From Oceanobacter mangrovi (GTDB taxonomy: Bacteria > Pseudomonadota > Gammaproteobacteria > Pseudomonadales > Oceanobacteraceae), in assembly GCF_019740315.1 (NCBI RefSeq), contig NZ_JAHXZR010000012.1:1-64000 (forward strand): DNA of 64,000 bases, read 5' to 3'. Positions 48,388 through 57,247 of the stretch are shown one piece after another (position 1 is the first letter of the stretch; each line of letters starts with the position of its first letter). The position numbers and the translations under genes are program-made. The notes under the pieces are model-generated. The model worked only from the letters and a program-made list of their open reading frames with translations, was not told the origin of the DNA and did no database searches.

Positions 48388-49457
48388 CAGCGGACTCCTT
48401 CAGAAGACGTTTGGCGGCTGGCTGAATGTGGATGAACACAGTTGTTCTTGCGGTCGTTTGCATGCGCGTTTGTATGGCTGTGTGTGCAGGCGCTTTGCTG
48501 GCCCGCCAACTGCTCGCGATGCTGCTGTTCCGGGTCGTTATGTGGATGCGGCACGTATGGGCAGTGCTTGAGCAGCCAGAGCCTGGCCGCATGCCAGTAA
48601 ATGCCGATAGCTACCTGAGCGGTCATGACGGGATAGCGCCATAAAATGCGCCCCAGTGCTGCCCGGCTGATCGGCTGGCGTTGTAGTTTCATGGTGGCAT
48701 CCATGACGCGCTGGCCGTCTTGCAGGACTTCCATATGGCTGCTCAGACGGCTGCCATTGATCTGTTGCGGATGGTTAATGGTCCAGCGATATTGCTGCTG
48801 AAGCGGGTTGAAGGGCGACACGTGAAAGGCCTTGTCGAAGAGAAACTGAAAGCGTTGACTCTGACCGCTCTCGAGCACTCGTTCGGGATAAATCGCTCGT
48901 TCGGGATTGCCGTCGTACTCAGAACAAGCGGCCCGTGCGGAGCAGGCTGCTGACGACCCCGCGTTCGGGTTATCGGTGGCAGGCTGCTCAAATACCAGAT
49001 TGTAGTGAAAGCGCTCTTGCCACGGCGTATTGGTGACTTCTCCCAGCATGCCGACACAACGGCCATGGCGGTCGTAGCCAAAATAGAAGCTCAGCGGATT
49101 AATAATAAAACCGAAATAACGCAGGTTGGTGAGTACTTCGATACGGCAAACTTCCAGCCTGGCTTCATCTGCAAAGGCCCGTATCAGGGCGCGCTTCATC
49201 GCTGCGACGGTTTGTTGGGCAGCGAAATAATCCTCGCTGTCGAACCGTGCCGGTGCCAGTCGGGCCAACCGGCTGTTGGTGTTGGCTCTCCAGAGCGGAT
49301 GCAGAGCCATCACGGCGTCGACCTCATCGAGGTCTAGCAACATCATAAAGACCTTGTAATCCAGCCGGTGACTGGTCTGCCTGAAACGCCGATGGCGCAC
49401 CCAGCCTTCATAAATGGCACTGTTGCCGGAGAATTCCTGGCTGCGGAAGCCGACCAT
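48387..49457 (-). CDS. DUF1365 protein with unusual Cys/His-rich additions
   Basis: 356 aa. The family core is clear: [67 protein letters not shown]1365 proteins are usually about 260 aa; here there is an insert ([16 protein letters not shown]) and a His/Asn/Gln/Cys-rich tail of about 55 residues. DUF1365 function is not established, but it always travels with the FAD oxidoreductase and cfa-like genes. ATG 49457 overlaps the upstream stop as TGATG. Confidence 0.85.
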   Translation of the reverse strand: MVGFRSQEFSGNSAIYEGWVRHRRFRQTSHRLDYKVFMMLLDLDEVDAVMALHPLWRANTNSRLARLAPARFDSEDYFAAQQTVAAMKRALIRAFADEARLEVCRIEVLTNLRYFGFIINPLSFYFGYDRHGRCVGMLGEVTNTPWQERFHYNLVFEQPATDNPNAGSSAACSARAACSEYDGNPERAIYPERVLESGQSQRFQFLFDKAFHVSPFNPLQQQYRWTINHPQQINGSRLSSHMEVLQDGQRVMDATMKLQRQPISRAALGRILWRYPVMTAQVAIGIYWHAARLWLLKHCPYVPHPHNDPEQQHREQLAGQQSACTHSHTNAHANDRKNNCVHPHSASRQTSSEGVR

Positions 49458-50722
49458 CAGAAGTTCACTCCCAATGCCTTGCACACCCGGAGAGCGGAAT
49501 TAACGCCGTCTTCATGGAAACCGTTAAACCAGTAGGCACCGGCAAAGTGGGTGCGGTTGAGGCCACTGATTTCATGATGGCGCTGCTGGGCTGCCATGCC
49601 ATCGAGGGTGAACACCGGGTGGGCATAACGGAACTTGCGAATAATCTTCTGCGGATCAATGGCGCTGCTGCGATTAAGCGTGACGCAAAACTGTTGTGGT
49701 GCCTGCTGATAGTTTTGCAGCCGGTTCATATGGTAGGTCACCGCTACCGTCTCACGTTCGCCGGGGTCGATGTGGTAGTTCCAGCTGGCCCAGGCTGACT
49801 GCCGTTGTGGTAGCAGCCGCACATCGGTATGCAGCACCACTTCGTTGTCCTGATAGGGAATGGCGGCCAGAATTTGTTGTTCGGCCTGGCTGGGATTGGC
49901 CAGCATCGACAGGGCCTGATCACTGTGACAGGCCAGCACCAGCTGATCGAAGCGCTGTTGCTGGCCATTGACTGTCAGGCTAACGCCTGTTTCATCCCGC
50001 TCGATTCGAGTTACTGGGCTGTTGCTATGCACCTGACCAGCAGGCAGGTCGGCGACAATGCGTTCGACATAGCTGCGTGAACCACCGGAAATCACTCGCC
50101 ACTGGGGGCGTTCACTCACGCTCAGCAAGCCGTGGTTATTGAAGAACTGTAAAAAGAAGTGGACCGGGAAATTCATCATCATGGTTTCACTGGCAGACCA
50201 GATCGCCGCGCCCATGGGGATGATGTAATAGCGCCGGAAATAATCGCCATAGTTATGTTGCTGCAGGTACTGGCCCAACGTCTGGCTGCCGTCGATGGCA
50301 TTGGCCGCCAGCTGGATGCGGGTTTCGCGATTAAAGCGCAGGATTTCCCACACCATCCGCAGAAACGCCGGGTTGATCAGGTTGCAGCGTTTGGCAAACA
50401 GGCTGTTGAGACTGGCGCCGTTGTATTCCATATCGGTTTGTTTGCAGCTGACACTGAAGCTCATGTCCGAGGCTTCCGTGGCGACCCCAAGCGTTTCCAT
50501 CAGCCGGATGAAATTCGGGTAGGTCCAGTCGTTGTAGACGATAAAGCCGGTATTGACTGGCCACAGCTGGCCGTCGATTTCGACGTCAGTGGTCTGGGTA
50601 TGGCCACCAAGATAATCATTGGCTTCGAACAGGTGGACGTCATACTGCTGGCGCAATAGCCAGGCGCAGGTCAGGCCGGAAATACCTGCGCCAACAATGG
50701 CGATAGACGGCTTGTTGCTCAT
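49457..50722 (-). CDS. FAD-dependent amine-oxidase-like protein (COG2907 type)
   Basis: 421 aa. FAD motif [20 protein letters not shown] with [11 protein letters not shown], then [20 protein letters not shown] and a C-terminal FAD motif ([20 protein letters not shown]). Likely a lipid-modifying flavoenzyme: relatives in the singlet-oxygen and light regulons are proposed to desaturate fatty acyl chains before methylation (recalled, not proven here). ATG 50722 overlaps the SDR stop by 4 nt. Confidence 0.87.
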   Translation of the reverse strand: MSNKPSIAIVGAGISGLTCAWLLRQQYDVHLFEANDYLGGHTQTTDVEIDGQLWPVNTGFIVYNDWTYPNFIRLMETLGVATEASDMSFSVSCKQTDMEYNGASLNSLFAKRCNLINPAFLRMVWEILRFNRETRIQLAANAIDGSQTLGQYLQQHNYGDYFRRYYIIPMGAAIWSASETMMMNFPVHFFLQFFNNHGLLSVSERPQWRVISGGSRSYVERIVADLPAGQVHSNSPVTRIERDETGVSLTVNGQQQRFDQLVLACHSDQALSMLANPSQAEQQILAAIPYQDNEVVLHTDVRLLPQRQSAWASWNYHIDPGERETVAVTYHMNRLQNYQQAPQQFCVTLNRSSAIDPQKIIRKFRYAHPVFTLDGMAAQQRHHEISGLNRTHFAGAYWFNGFHEDGVNSALRVCKALGVNF

Positions 50723-51549
50723 GACAGGTGCTCCTGTGAGTTGGCTGGTCGAGATGATTTGCTGGTCATACGACGAGCCAGTGCCAGTCGTAGCGGGGCT
50801 GGCAAGCTGCCAAGAATTTTCAGCAACCAGGTAAAGCGTTTGGGGAAATGAATCTCCAGTGGCCGGGCTGGCAGCGCGTCAACAATGGTGCGGGCGGCCT
50901 GCCCGGCACTGATCAACATGGGCATCGGGAAGTTGTTGCGATCGGTGAGCGGTGTTTTGACGAACCCCGGAGACACCACCGACACATCAATCTGCTCGTC
51001 GGCGAGGTCGACACGCAGTGATTCCAGCAGGTAGGTCATGGCGGCCTTGCTGGCGCCGTAGGCTTCGGCTCTCGACAGAGCCAGATAGGTGACACTGCTA
51101 CTAACACCTATTAGATAACCGCGCTGACTCTGGCGCAGCAGTGGCAGACCGGCTTCGATGGTGTTTACCAGACCATTGAAGTTGGTATCCATGACCCGCT
51201 TTACCAGCTCGCTGTCGAACTGCTGTACCTTGAGATATTCACAGGTTCCGGCATTGAACAGCAGGCAGTCGAGGCGGCCAAAAATTTCCTCAATCAAGGC
51301 GGCAGCTTGCTTCATGGAATCCGGATCGGTGACATCCGCCGGAATCACGGATACGCCGGGGTGCTGGCGTGCCAGCTGCACCAGTTTGTGATGATTGCGG
51401 GAGCTGATCACCAGCTGCTCACAGCATCCGGCCAGCTGTTGCACCAGCGCTTCGCCAATCCCCGAACTGGCACCTACCAGCCAGATCACCTGTTGCTGCA
51501 ACGGTACTTTGAGCTTGCATGGTACTTTCAGTTTGCGTGAGGTATTCAT
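50719..51549 (-). CDS. short-chain dehydrogenase/reductase
   Basis: 276 aa. Nucleotide motif IWLVGASSGIGEALVQQL, NAG in LLFNAGTCEY, catalytic SSSVTYLALSRAEAYGASKAA with Tyr and Lys, and VVSPGFVKTPLTD. The N-terminus contains a duplicated KLKVP (KLKVPCKLKVPL), also visible as a short direct DNA repeat. SDRs of this group are regular members of photolyase clusters; substrate unknown. ATGA overlaps on both sides. Confidence 0.9.
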   Translation of the reverse strand: MNTSRKLKVPCKLKVPLQQQVIWLVGASSGIGEALVQQLAGCCEQLVISSRNHHKLVQLARQHPGVSVIPADVTDPDSMKQAAALIEEIFGRLDCLLFNAGTCEYLKVQQFDSELVKRVMDTNFNGLVNTIEAGLPLLRQSQRGYLIGVSSSVTYLALSRAEAYGASKAAMTYLLESLRVDLADEQIDVSVVSPGFVKTPLTDRNNFPMPMLISAGQAARTIVDALPARPLEIHFPKRFTWLLKILGSLPAPLRLALARRMTSKSSRPANSQEHLS

Positions 51550-52016
51550 GACAGGCGCTCCCGCACCTTGCCAAGAGCCCAGCCAAGCAGCGGCAGATGG
51601 TTGTAAAGCATGCTGGCACCATCAAAGAAGTCGTGATGTTGAATGACCTTGTCGCCTTGCCAGTGCAGCTCGGTGCCGCCGTCGACGGTAATGGTTTTAC
51701 CCGCCGCGATAGCCGGATGACTGAACTGCATTTGCCAGCGCAGAAAATCGCTTTCGTCGGCGGCCCAGAAGCGACCGTAGTCGAACCGGATCGAATGCAC
51801 CGAGCGGTAAAGCCTGGCGAAGTAGTGTTCGATCGCCTCAAGCCCTTCGAGCCGATGAAACGGGTCTTCAAATACGGCCTCAGGGTGATACAGACTGCTC
51901 AGCAGACCATCTTCAAGGGTGTTGGCATTGAGGCGGTTATAAACGCCGCTGACCAGTGCCAGCCGCTGCTCGGCTGACAACCGGGATTCCATCGTGTCGG
52001 CAGAGGAGGGCATCAT
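51546..52016 (-). CDS. NTF2/SnoaL-like protein
   Basis: 156 aa from ATG 52016, whose ATGA overlaps the photolyase stop. The fold is the cone-shaped NTF2-like domain, seen in VYNRLNANTLEDGLLSSLYH, AVFEDPFHRLEGLEAIEHYF and ITVDGGTELHWQGDKVIQHH. Known members of the cluster are annotated nuclear transport factor 2 family. It could bind a lipid or small ligand; no catalytic residues can be assigned. Confidence 0.85.
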   Translation of the reverse strand: MMPSSADTMESRLSAEQRLALVSGVYNRLNANTLEDGLLSSLYHPEAVFEDPFHRLEGLEAIEHYFARLYRSVHSIRFDYGRFWAADESDFLRWQMQFSHPAIAAGKTITVDGGTELHWQGDKVIQHHDFFDGASMLYNHLPLLGWALGKVRERLS

Positions 52017-53503
52017 TGTGAGGCTCCTGCCAGTTGTTCTGGCGCGCTTTCCTTTAGTTCCCGAAAGGCTTCCAGCGCCCGCTGACGGCCAAAGCTCTGC
52101 TCCACGACGGGTTGAGGATAACCACATTGCTGACGTTCAAACGCATTGGGTTGATGGCGGCTGCGGCCCGGCAAGCGCGCCAGCTCCGGCACATAACGAG
52201 CGATAAACTCGCCGTCGGCATCAAACTTTTCCGACTGACTGATGGGATTGAAAATGCGGAAATAGGGCGCACCATCGGCTCCGGTTGAGGCGCTCCATTG
52301 CCAGCCGCCGTTATTGGAGGCCAGATCGGCATCGACCAGCTGCTGGTTAAAGAAGGCTTCGCCACGGCGCCAGTCGATCAGCAGGTGTTTGGTCAGAAAC
52401 ATGGCGCTGATCATCCGCAGGCGGTTGTGCATCCAGCCGGTTTGCAGCAGCTGGCGTTGGGCCGCATCGACAATCGGGTAGCCGGTGCGGCCTTCACACC
52501 AGGCGGCAAAGTCACTGTCGCTGTCACGCCAGCGCACGCCGTTGTAGTCGGGTTTGAAGTTCTGGTGTTTACAGAGCGCAGGGAAGGCAACCAGTAAATG
52601 ACGATAGAAATCGCGCCAGGTCAGTTCGTTAACCCAGCTATCAAGGCCGCGCTTGCCACCGGCCAGCAAGCCGTTGTTAGCCTGTGCTGCTGCATAAATA
52701 CACTGGCGTACGGATAACAGGCCGATCGACAGTGCTGTTGATAGCTGGCTGGTTCCGGCGACGGCTGGCAGGTCACGTTGTTCCTTGTAGTCTTCCGCCC
52801 GCTCGTCAATAAAGCGTTCAAGCTGCTGGTGGAGACTGTCTTCATCATGGGCCCAGAGTGGGTCGGCTTCGATGCTCAGTGATAACAAACGTTGCTGCAG
52901 CTCGGCAGACAGCTCAGCGGCTGGATTGGCGCTGACCTGATTTGAGCTGGCAGGCTGTGCCAATGGTGCTTCTAACAGGCGTTCTGCCAATGGCAGCCAG
53001 GCACGTCGGAACGGACTGTAGACTTTAAATGGCTGGGCGGTTTTGGTCAGCACTTCACCGGGAGGTACCAGGCACTGGTCGTGGTAACGCAAGACTTCCA
53101 GCTGCTGCTGTTTGGCCCAGCGACAAAAGTTGATGTCGCGTTTGCGTTCGTTCACTTCATATTCGTTGTTGAAGTAAACCCGCTGAATCTGCAGTTCTGT
53201 AATCAGCTGCTGCAACAGCGTCAGGCTGTTGCTGAAATCGTCAGCCTGTAGCACCAGCAATGGAATATTCCGTTGGGCCAGTTGCTGCTGCAGTTCGGCG
53301 ACTGCGTTTTCCATCAAGCGGATCTTGCGTGGACCGAGGCCATGCTGCTGCCACTGTGCCTGGGTATGGCAATACACGGCAACCACTTCGCCGGGTTGCT
53401 GACAGGCATGCCAGAGCGCCGGGTTGTCGCGACTCCTGAGATCGGTGCGTAACCACACCAGCGTTCGTTGGTTGTGAGTACGTTGGCTGTCAGAGCTGCT
53501 CAT
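52013..53503 (-). CDS. phrB: deoxyribodipyrimidine photolyase (class I CPD)
   Basis: 496 aa. Splits UV-induced cyclobutane dimers with light, using FADH- plus an antenna. N-terminal photolyase domain LVWLRTDLRSRDNPALWHAC; FAD-binding C-terminal half with WVNELTWRDFYRHLL, GRTGYPIVDAAQRQLLQTGW, MHNRLRMISAMFLTKHLLID and NNGGWQWSASTGADGAPYFR. ATG 53503 has GGAGG at about 8 nt and overlaps the regulator gene by 14 nt. The insert between the two domains (QPASSNQVSANPAAE) is longer than usual. phr next to a ybgA-type gene also occurs in E. coli. Confidence 0.95.
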   Translation of the reverse strand: MSSSDSQRTHNQRTLVWLRTDLRSRDNPALWHACQQPGEVVAVYCHTQAQWQQHGLGPRKIRLMENAVAELQQQLAQRNIPLLVLQADDFSNSLTLLQQLITELQIQRVYFNNEYEVNERKRDINFCRWAKQQQLEVLRYHDQCLVPPGEVLTKTAQPFKVYSPFRRAWLPLAERLLEAPLAQPASSNQVSANPAAELSAELQQRLLSLSIEADPLWAHDEDSLHQQLERFIDERAEDYKEQRDLPAVAGTSQLSTALSIGLLSVRQCIYAAAQANNGLLAGGKRGLDSWVNELTWRDFYRHLLVAFPALCKHQNFKPDYNGVRWRDSDSDFAAWCEGRTGYPIVDAAQRQLLQTGWMHNRLRMISAMFLTKHLLIDWRRGEAFFNQQLVDADLASNNGGWQWSASTGADGAPYFRIFNPISQSEKFDADGEFIARYVPELARLPGRSRHQPNAFERQQCGYPQPVVEQSFGRQRALEAFRELKESAPEQLAGASQ

Positions 53504-54437
53504 ACGGCTGGCCTCCACAATTCAGAATATAGTTGTGTACCTGTTGGTGAACAGCTCTGTTGGCCCATTGGATGGCCTCGGTGGTCAGTTGCGGGTCAGC
53601 TAGCAAGTGTTCGAACTGACTGGAAGTGCCGCTGAGCCAGACGGGTATGGCAAGTCCTTCAATACACTGCTGCCAGCAATCCAGCTGCTGCTTGTCGGTT
53701 GGCAGCAGGTGTAACCAGAACTGCTTGCTGTCGCGCAGTTGCAGCAAGCGACGAACGTCTGACGGGCGAATAGCCGGGCCGTAATATTCCGCCTGTAAAC
53801 CGGCAGAACCGATGGCACAGGCGCGTAACAGCACATCCAGCTCGCCTTCTGGCTGGTTGGTGGCCAGCAGCAGTGAGGGTGCGCCGGCATGTTGTTGTTG
53901 CTGTTGCATCAGGCACAGCAAGCGTTGCTTCAATAACTGCTCGAACAGCTGTAAGCCCAGCGGCTGGCCAGGCTCGGCAGCACTGTCGGTACGCAGACGC
54001 TGACGCACAGGCTGCAGGCAAAACTGGTAATAGACGGCAATAGGGTAGTTGGCGAAGGCCTCGTTCCAGAGCTCGTGCAGGCGTTTGGGGTTGAGTTCTT
54101 CCAGTGCTGCCAACAGCGCTTGTTGCTGTTGCAGCCAGCCGCTGCTGGAACTGGCTGGTTGGTCGCTCTCTTCATCGCAGCCAGGCTGGTTACTGATCAG
54201 GCCATCGATATGACGAATCGGATAGCCCTGCTCCAGCCAGTGCAAGATGTGTTTGACCCGTTCGATGTGGTCATCGGTATAGAAGCGATGGCCTTTCGGT
54301 GTCCGCAGCGGTTTGATGATGCCGTAACGGCGTTCCCAGGCGCGCAGCGTGGCTGGGTTAACGCCCGTTAGGCGAGCAAACTCCCGAATCGGGTAACTGC
54401 CGTTGGGAATGCCGTGGTGGTTGTCTGCACTCTTCAT
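53490..54437 (-). CDS. second MerR/LitR-like regulator in the photolyase operon
   Basis: 315 aa from ATG 54437 (GAGGTG about 6 nt upstream). HTH as in LitR/CarH: FARLTGVNPATLRAWERRYG and IKPLRTPKGHRFYTDDHIER. The sensory half is B12-domain-like but reads TNQPEGELDVLLRACAIG where a His ligand would be, and is rich in Gln. So it is a class II, apparently B12-independent, member like the protein at 15977-16894; the two share about the same architecture. Placed in the operon it probably controls itself. It may repress in the dark or respond to the LOV protein (inference). Confidence 0.85.
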   Translation of the reverse strand: MKSADNHHGIPNGSYPIREFARLTGVNPATLRAWERRYGIIKPLRTPKGHRFYTDDHIERVKHILHWLEQGYPIRHIDGLISNQPGCDEESDQPASSSSGWLQQQQALLAALEELNPKRLHELWNEAFANYPIAVYYQFCLQPVRQRLRTDSAAEPGQPLGLQLFEQLLKQRLLCLMQQQQQHAGAPSLLLATNQPEGELDVLLRACAIGSAGLQAEYYGPAIRPSDVRRLLQLRDSKQFWLHLLPTDKQQLDCWQQCIEGLAIPVWLSGTSSQFEHLLADPQLTTEAIQWANRAVHQQVHNYILNCGGQPYEQL

Positions 54438-54447
54438 GGTGACCACC

Positions 54448-55428
54448 TCAGACCCGGTTCCTGAGTCCCAGCTCATACGGGTGCGGATTCAGATAGACCT
54501 GCTGGCGAGCATAGGAATTGGCTTCCTCATGATGGTTGAGGTGGTGCTTTAACAGCGTCAGCGGCACGACTAATGGCACGATGCCGGTACGGTATTGCTC
54601 GATCAGCTCGCTGAGTTCCTGCTTGTCTAGTGGTGCCAACAGGTTTTTCAGATACCCCTGCAAATGCATCAGGGTATTGGTGTGCATCTTGCGGCTGGCG
54701 GGTTTCGCCAGGGCCGTCATCAGCTGTTCAAAGTAGCGGGTCGCGACGGTCTCCAGTTTTGCCTGGCTCTTGCCGGGCTGAGCCAGCAATTGCCCCATGC
54801 TTTTGTAGTGCACCAGGCTGTGAGCCATCACCAGATATTTGTAGCGGCTGTGGAAGTCGATCAAGCGGGCTGCGCTGACGGGCGTTTTCAGAAACTCGTG
54901 CCATTCGTGCCAGGCATAAACCCGCACCATAAAGTTTTCCCGCAGACCGTCATCGTTCAGGCGGCCAGCTTCTTCCATCGGCAATAGCGGATGGCGAGCC
55001 TGGAACTCGCGTGCAAAGACGCCCTTGGTCACCCCCTCCGAATGACCATTGGGAAGGTAGCGCTTGACGCCAAAAAGACCGCAGCTGGGGCTTTTCTGCA
55101 TCAGGATGTAGCCACTCAGATCCTCTAACTGATCGGCTTGCTGGCGGGCGTATTGGGTCAGCTGGTCAGTCACGTCGAGGGTCGGATCGTCGGAGCCCAA
55201 TGCACGCACCTGATCATCGGCGGCATTGGCGCTGACCAGCCGGATTGCCTGGCGCGGGGTGCCCAGGCCGATGGCCATTTCCGGGCAAAGTGGTACGAAC
55301 TCAAAATATTTCGACAGCACGTCGGTACAGAAACGGTCACGTTTGTGGGAAGCATTAAAACGCACTGGTGCTCCCATCAAGCAGGAGCTGATACCAATCC
55401 GGATGGGAGAGCGAGAACCCGTATCCAT
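54448..55428 (-). CDS. DUF523-DUF1722 protein (YbgA-like)
   Basis: 326 aa. N-terminal DUF523: IRIGISSCLMGAPVRFNASH, PLCPEMAIGLGTPRQAIRLV, ILMQKSPSCGLFGVKRY with conserved Cys. C-terminal DUF1722 begins near HPLLPMEEAGRL and includes HSRYKYLVMAHS and KPASRKMHTNTLMHLQGYLK. Relatives lie next to photolyase genes, as ybgA-phr in E. coli. Role unknown, but a link to tRNA or nucleotide repair has been speculated. It is the first gene of the light operon; its promoter region holds TGTACA-type half-sites. It ends 10 nt before the regulator. Confidence 0.88.
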   Translation of the reverse strand: MDTGSRSPIRIGISSCLMGAPVRFNASHKRDRFCTDVLSKYFEFVPLCPEMAIGLGTPRQAIRLVSANAADDQVRALGSDDPTLDVTDQLTQYARQQADQLEDLSGYILMQKSPSCGLFGVKRYLPNGHSEGVTKGVFAREFQARHPLLPMEEAGRLNDDGLRENFMVRVYAWHEWHEFLKTPVSAARLIDFHSRYKYLVMAHSLVHYKSMGQLLAQPGKSQAKLETVATRYFEQLMTALAKPASRKMHTNTLMHLQGYLKNLLAPLDKQELSELIEQYRTGIVPLVVPLTLLKHHLNHHEEANSYARQQVYLNPHPYELGLRNRV

Positions 55429-55431
55429 ATC

Positions 55432-55553
55432 TGTACAACCTTTTGAATATATCTTGTATAGGATTTAGTCTGGATCTGGACAGGTTGTTTCGTCAAGCTA
55501 AAACTTATACAAAAAATCTTATTTGTAGAAGAATTGGCTTGTTTTGTATAAGT
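55432..55553. promoter_or_regulatory. cluster of TGTACA/TGTATA half-sites before the light operon
   Basis: TGTACA 55432-55437, TGTATA 55455-55460, TATACA-N12-TGTAGA 55506-55529, and TGTATA 55545-55550. ACTTATACAAAA (55503-55514) and TTTTGTATAAGT (55542-55553) form a perfect 12-bp inverted repeat with a 27-nt centre. I recall T(G/A)TACA-N12-TGTA(C/T)A as the class II LitR site of P. putida; 55506-55529 differs by one base. Confidence 0.6.
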
Positions 55554-55574
55554 GGTGGATTGAGAGGATGGGGT

Positions 55575-55618
55575 ATTCACGCACGTGAATACACGTCATT
55601 CCAGACTCGCTCTGGAAT
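55575..55618. repeat. two adjacent palindromes, REP-like
   Basis: ATTCACG-CA-CGTGAAT (55575-55590) and ATTCCAGA-CTCGC-TCTGGAAT (55598-55618), followed by CCAGG. The second has the CGTCATTCC...GGAATCCAGG look of extragenic palindromes common in proteobacteria. Confidence 0.5.
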
Positions 55619-55724
55619 CCAGGTGACAGTGCAATTGGCTGGCGTCGCGCAGGCTCGGGCGTCTGGCGAAAAGAAGATTCAGGGAAAGCGGGAGCGCAGG
55701 CGTCTTGCCTGCACTGTGGCCGGA

Positions 55725-56111
55725 TCAGGCCTGGGTCAGGGATCGCAGCACCACCGCGCTGATCGCGTCTGCCACTTCCGGTTCCAGCCCAACGGGCGGA
55801 TGTAATTTCAGCTTCACCATGTGCTGACGCTGTAGCTCCTCCAGCTGCTGTGGAACGTCCTTGCGCAAGTGGCGGCCCGCCGCAAAAAATAGCGGCAGAA
55901 TATCAATGCGGCTGTAGCCTTCTTCGGCCAGTTGGGCGACTTGCTGTTGCAGCGATGGGGAGGCGAGCTCCATATAGGCCAGCTCAACCCGGCTGCTGTC
56001 CATGGAATGGCGGATGCGTTGGGTCAGGCTTTCAAACGGCAGCACCCAGTTGGGGTCGCTGCTGCCATGGGCCAGCAAAATGGTGGCGGCCTGTGTCGAC
56101 GTGTTGTGCAT
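55725..56111 (-). CDS. single-domain CbiX/sirohydrochlorin-chelatase-like protein
   Basis: 128 aa from ATG 56111, which has AAGGGG 6 nt upstream; ATG 56141, overlapping the FAD gene stop, is possible. Active-site His in ILLAHGSSDPNW, and the second metal-ligand region PLFFAAGRHLRKDVPQQLEE with His. The small CbiX form inserts Co2+ or Fe2+ into sirohydrochlorin. Given the neighbours (no other cobalamin genes, regulators without B12 ligands) its substrate here is open. Confidence 0.75.
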   Translation of the reverse strand: MHNTSTQAATILLAHGSSDPNWVLPFESLTQRIRHSMDSSRVELAYMELASPSLQQQVAQLAEEGYSRIDILPLFFAAGRHLRKDVPQQLEELQRQHMVKLKLHPPVGLEPEVADAISAVVLRSLTQA

Positions 56112-56133
56112 GAGAACCCCTTGAACTGCCTGA

Positions 56134-57132
56134 TCAGTCATTGCTGTCTACACCAATTGTATCAAGCAGACGGGACGCTGCCAGCCTGCCACTGTGCCAG
56201 GCACCTTCGAGGCTGGGCCAATGCAGCCAGTCACCAGCAACCGCCAGCCTGCCATTGTGGTTGATCAGGCAGCCTTGCTGCGAGCGGCTGGCCGGGATGG
56301 CATACAGCCAACGGTGCAGCCAGGCCTGTGCTGGCGCCGGTTCAGTGGGTTGAACCAGCTCGGCAAATGCCTGTTGCAGCTGCTGTTGAATCTGATGGCG
56401 ATCACTATCGAGTCGTTGCAGACTCCATTGATGGTTGGCCTGAATCACCCAGCTTTCACGTTGGTCGCGGCCAGGTTTGCTGTTATTTCTGGCGATCCAG
56501 CCAAGCGGACCCTGTTTGACAAAGGCGGCATCGAACGGCGTGTCGAGCGGCTGGTCAAATGCCAGCAGCAGTATCCAGCAGGGCAACATGGGCAGTTCAC
56601 AATAGGGCTGTAGTTCGGGCGCTGAAGATAACAAGGGGATTGCCTGGGCGGCCGGGACGGCGATCACCACGCCGTCGTAGGGGCCGTGGCGCTGCTGCTG
56701 TTCATCAATGAGGGTCCATTGGCCAGCGGCTGTTTGTTCGATCTGGATGATACGGCAATGGCTGATGAATTCGCAGGCTGGTTGCAGCAGCTGGCGGCTG
56801 AGCGCGGTCATGCGCGGTGAAGCAACATAACGTTTGACGTTATCGTCAGAGGGGCGCTGGCCGTGTTGATCAATTTGCCACGCCTGTAACGGCCATTCAG
56901 TCACTATGCCTTGTTGCTGCCAATGCGCCAGCTGGTCGGCGAATTCCTGGCTGTGGGCCCGCATAAACTGGGCGCCCATGTCCCAGCTGTCCTGTTGCAG
57001 TTTTTTGCTGGCCATGCGGCCGCCACTGCCACGGCTTTTTTCGAATACCGTCACTGGGTGGCCTGCAGCTGCGAGGATTTGCAGGGCTGACAGTCCGGCC
57101 ATACCGGCGCCAATAATCGCTATAGTTGCCAT
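56134..57132 (-). CDS. renalase-like NAD(P)/FAD-dependent oxidoreductase (COG3380)
   Basis: 332 aa. FAD motif IAIIGAGMAGLSALQILAAA with FEKSRGSGGRMASKKL, then ARSQEFADQL-type and WGVQ-like regions (MGAQFMRAHSQEFADQLAHW, RMTALSRQLL), ending AVAGDWLHWPSLEGAWHSGR. These flavoproteins are frequent members of photolyase regulons. ATG 57132 was set by GGAG 5 nt upstream. Divergent from the epimerase gene; the CbiX-like gene follows. Confidence 0.88.
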   Translation of the reverse strand: MATIAIIGAGMAGLSALQILAAAGHPVTVFEKSRGSGGRMASKKLQQDSWDMGAQFMRAHSQEFADQLAHWQQQGIVTEWPLQAWQIDQHGQRPSDDNVKRYVASPRMTALSRQLLQPACEFISHCRIIQIEQTAAGQWTLIDEQQQRHGPYDGVVIAVPAAQAIPLLSSAPELQPYCELPMLPCWILLLAFDQPLDTPFDAAFVKQGPLGWIARNNSKPGRDQRESWVIQANHQWSLQRLDSDRHQIQQQLQQAFAELVQPTEPAPAQAWLHRWLYAIPASRSQQGCLINHNGRLAVAGDWLHWPSLEGAWHSGRLAASRLLDTIGVDSND

Positions 57133-57159
57133 AACGCTCCGTTCGCTGTGAAAAGGTCT

Positions 57160-57213
57160 TGTACAAGTTTTGGCATTGTACGATTGCTTTTTGTTTTGTA
57201 CATGTATTGTATA
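57160..57213. promoter_or_regulatory. divergent promoter with TGTACA-type boxes
   Basis: TGTACA 57160-57165, TGTACG 57177-57182, TGTACA 57197-57202 and TGTATA 57208-57213 crowd a 115-nt gap between the FAD gene and the epimerase gene. TTGCTT (57185-57190) with TGTATA at 17 nt could be a plus-strand promoter overlapping them. Confidence 0.5.
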
Positions 57214-57247
57214 TGTTTTGACTGATCCGGATTTTGCAGGGTGGGGT

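Noticed and set aside
57222-57227. TGATCC as a -35 of a ChrR/RpoE-type ECF sigma promoter
   Set aside because: Only 26 nt from the start codon, with no matching -10.
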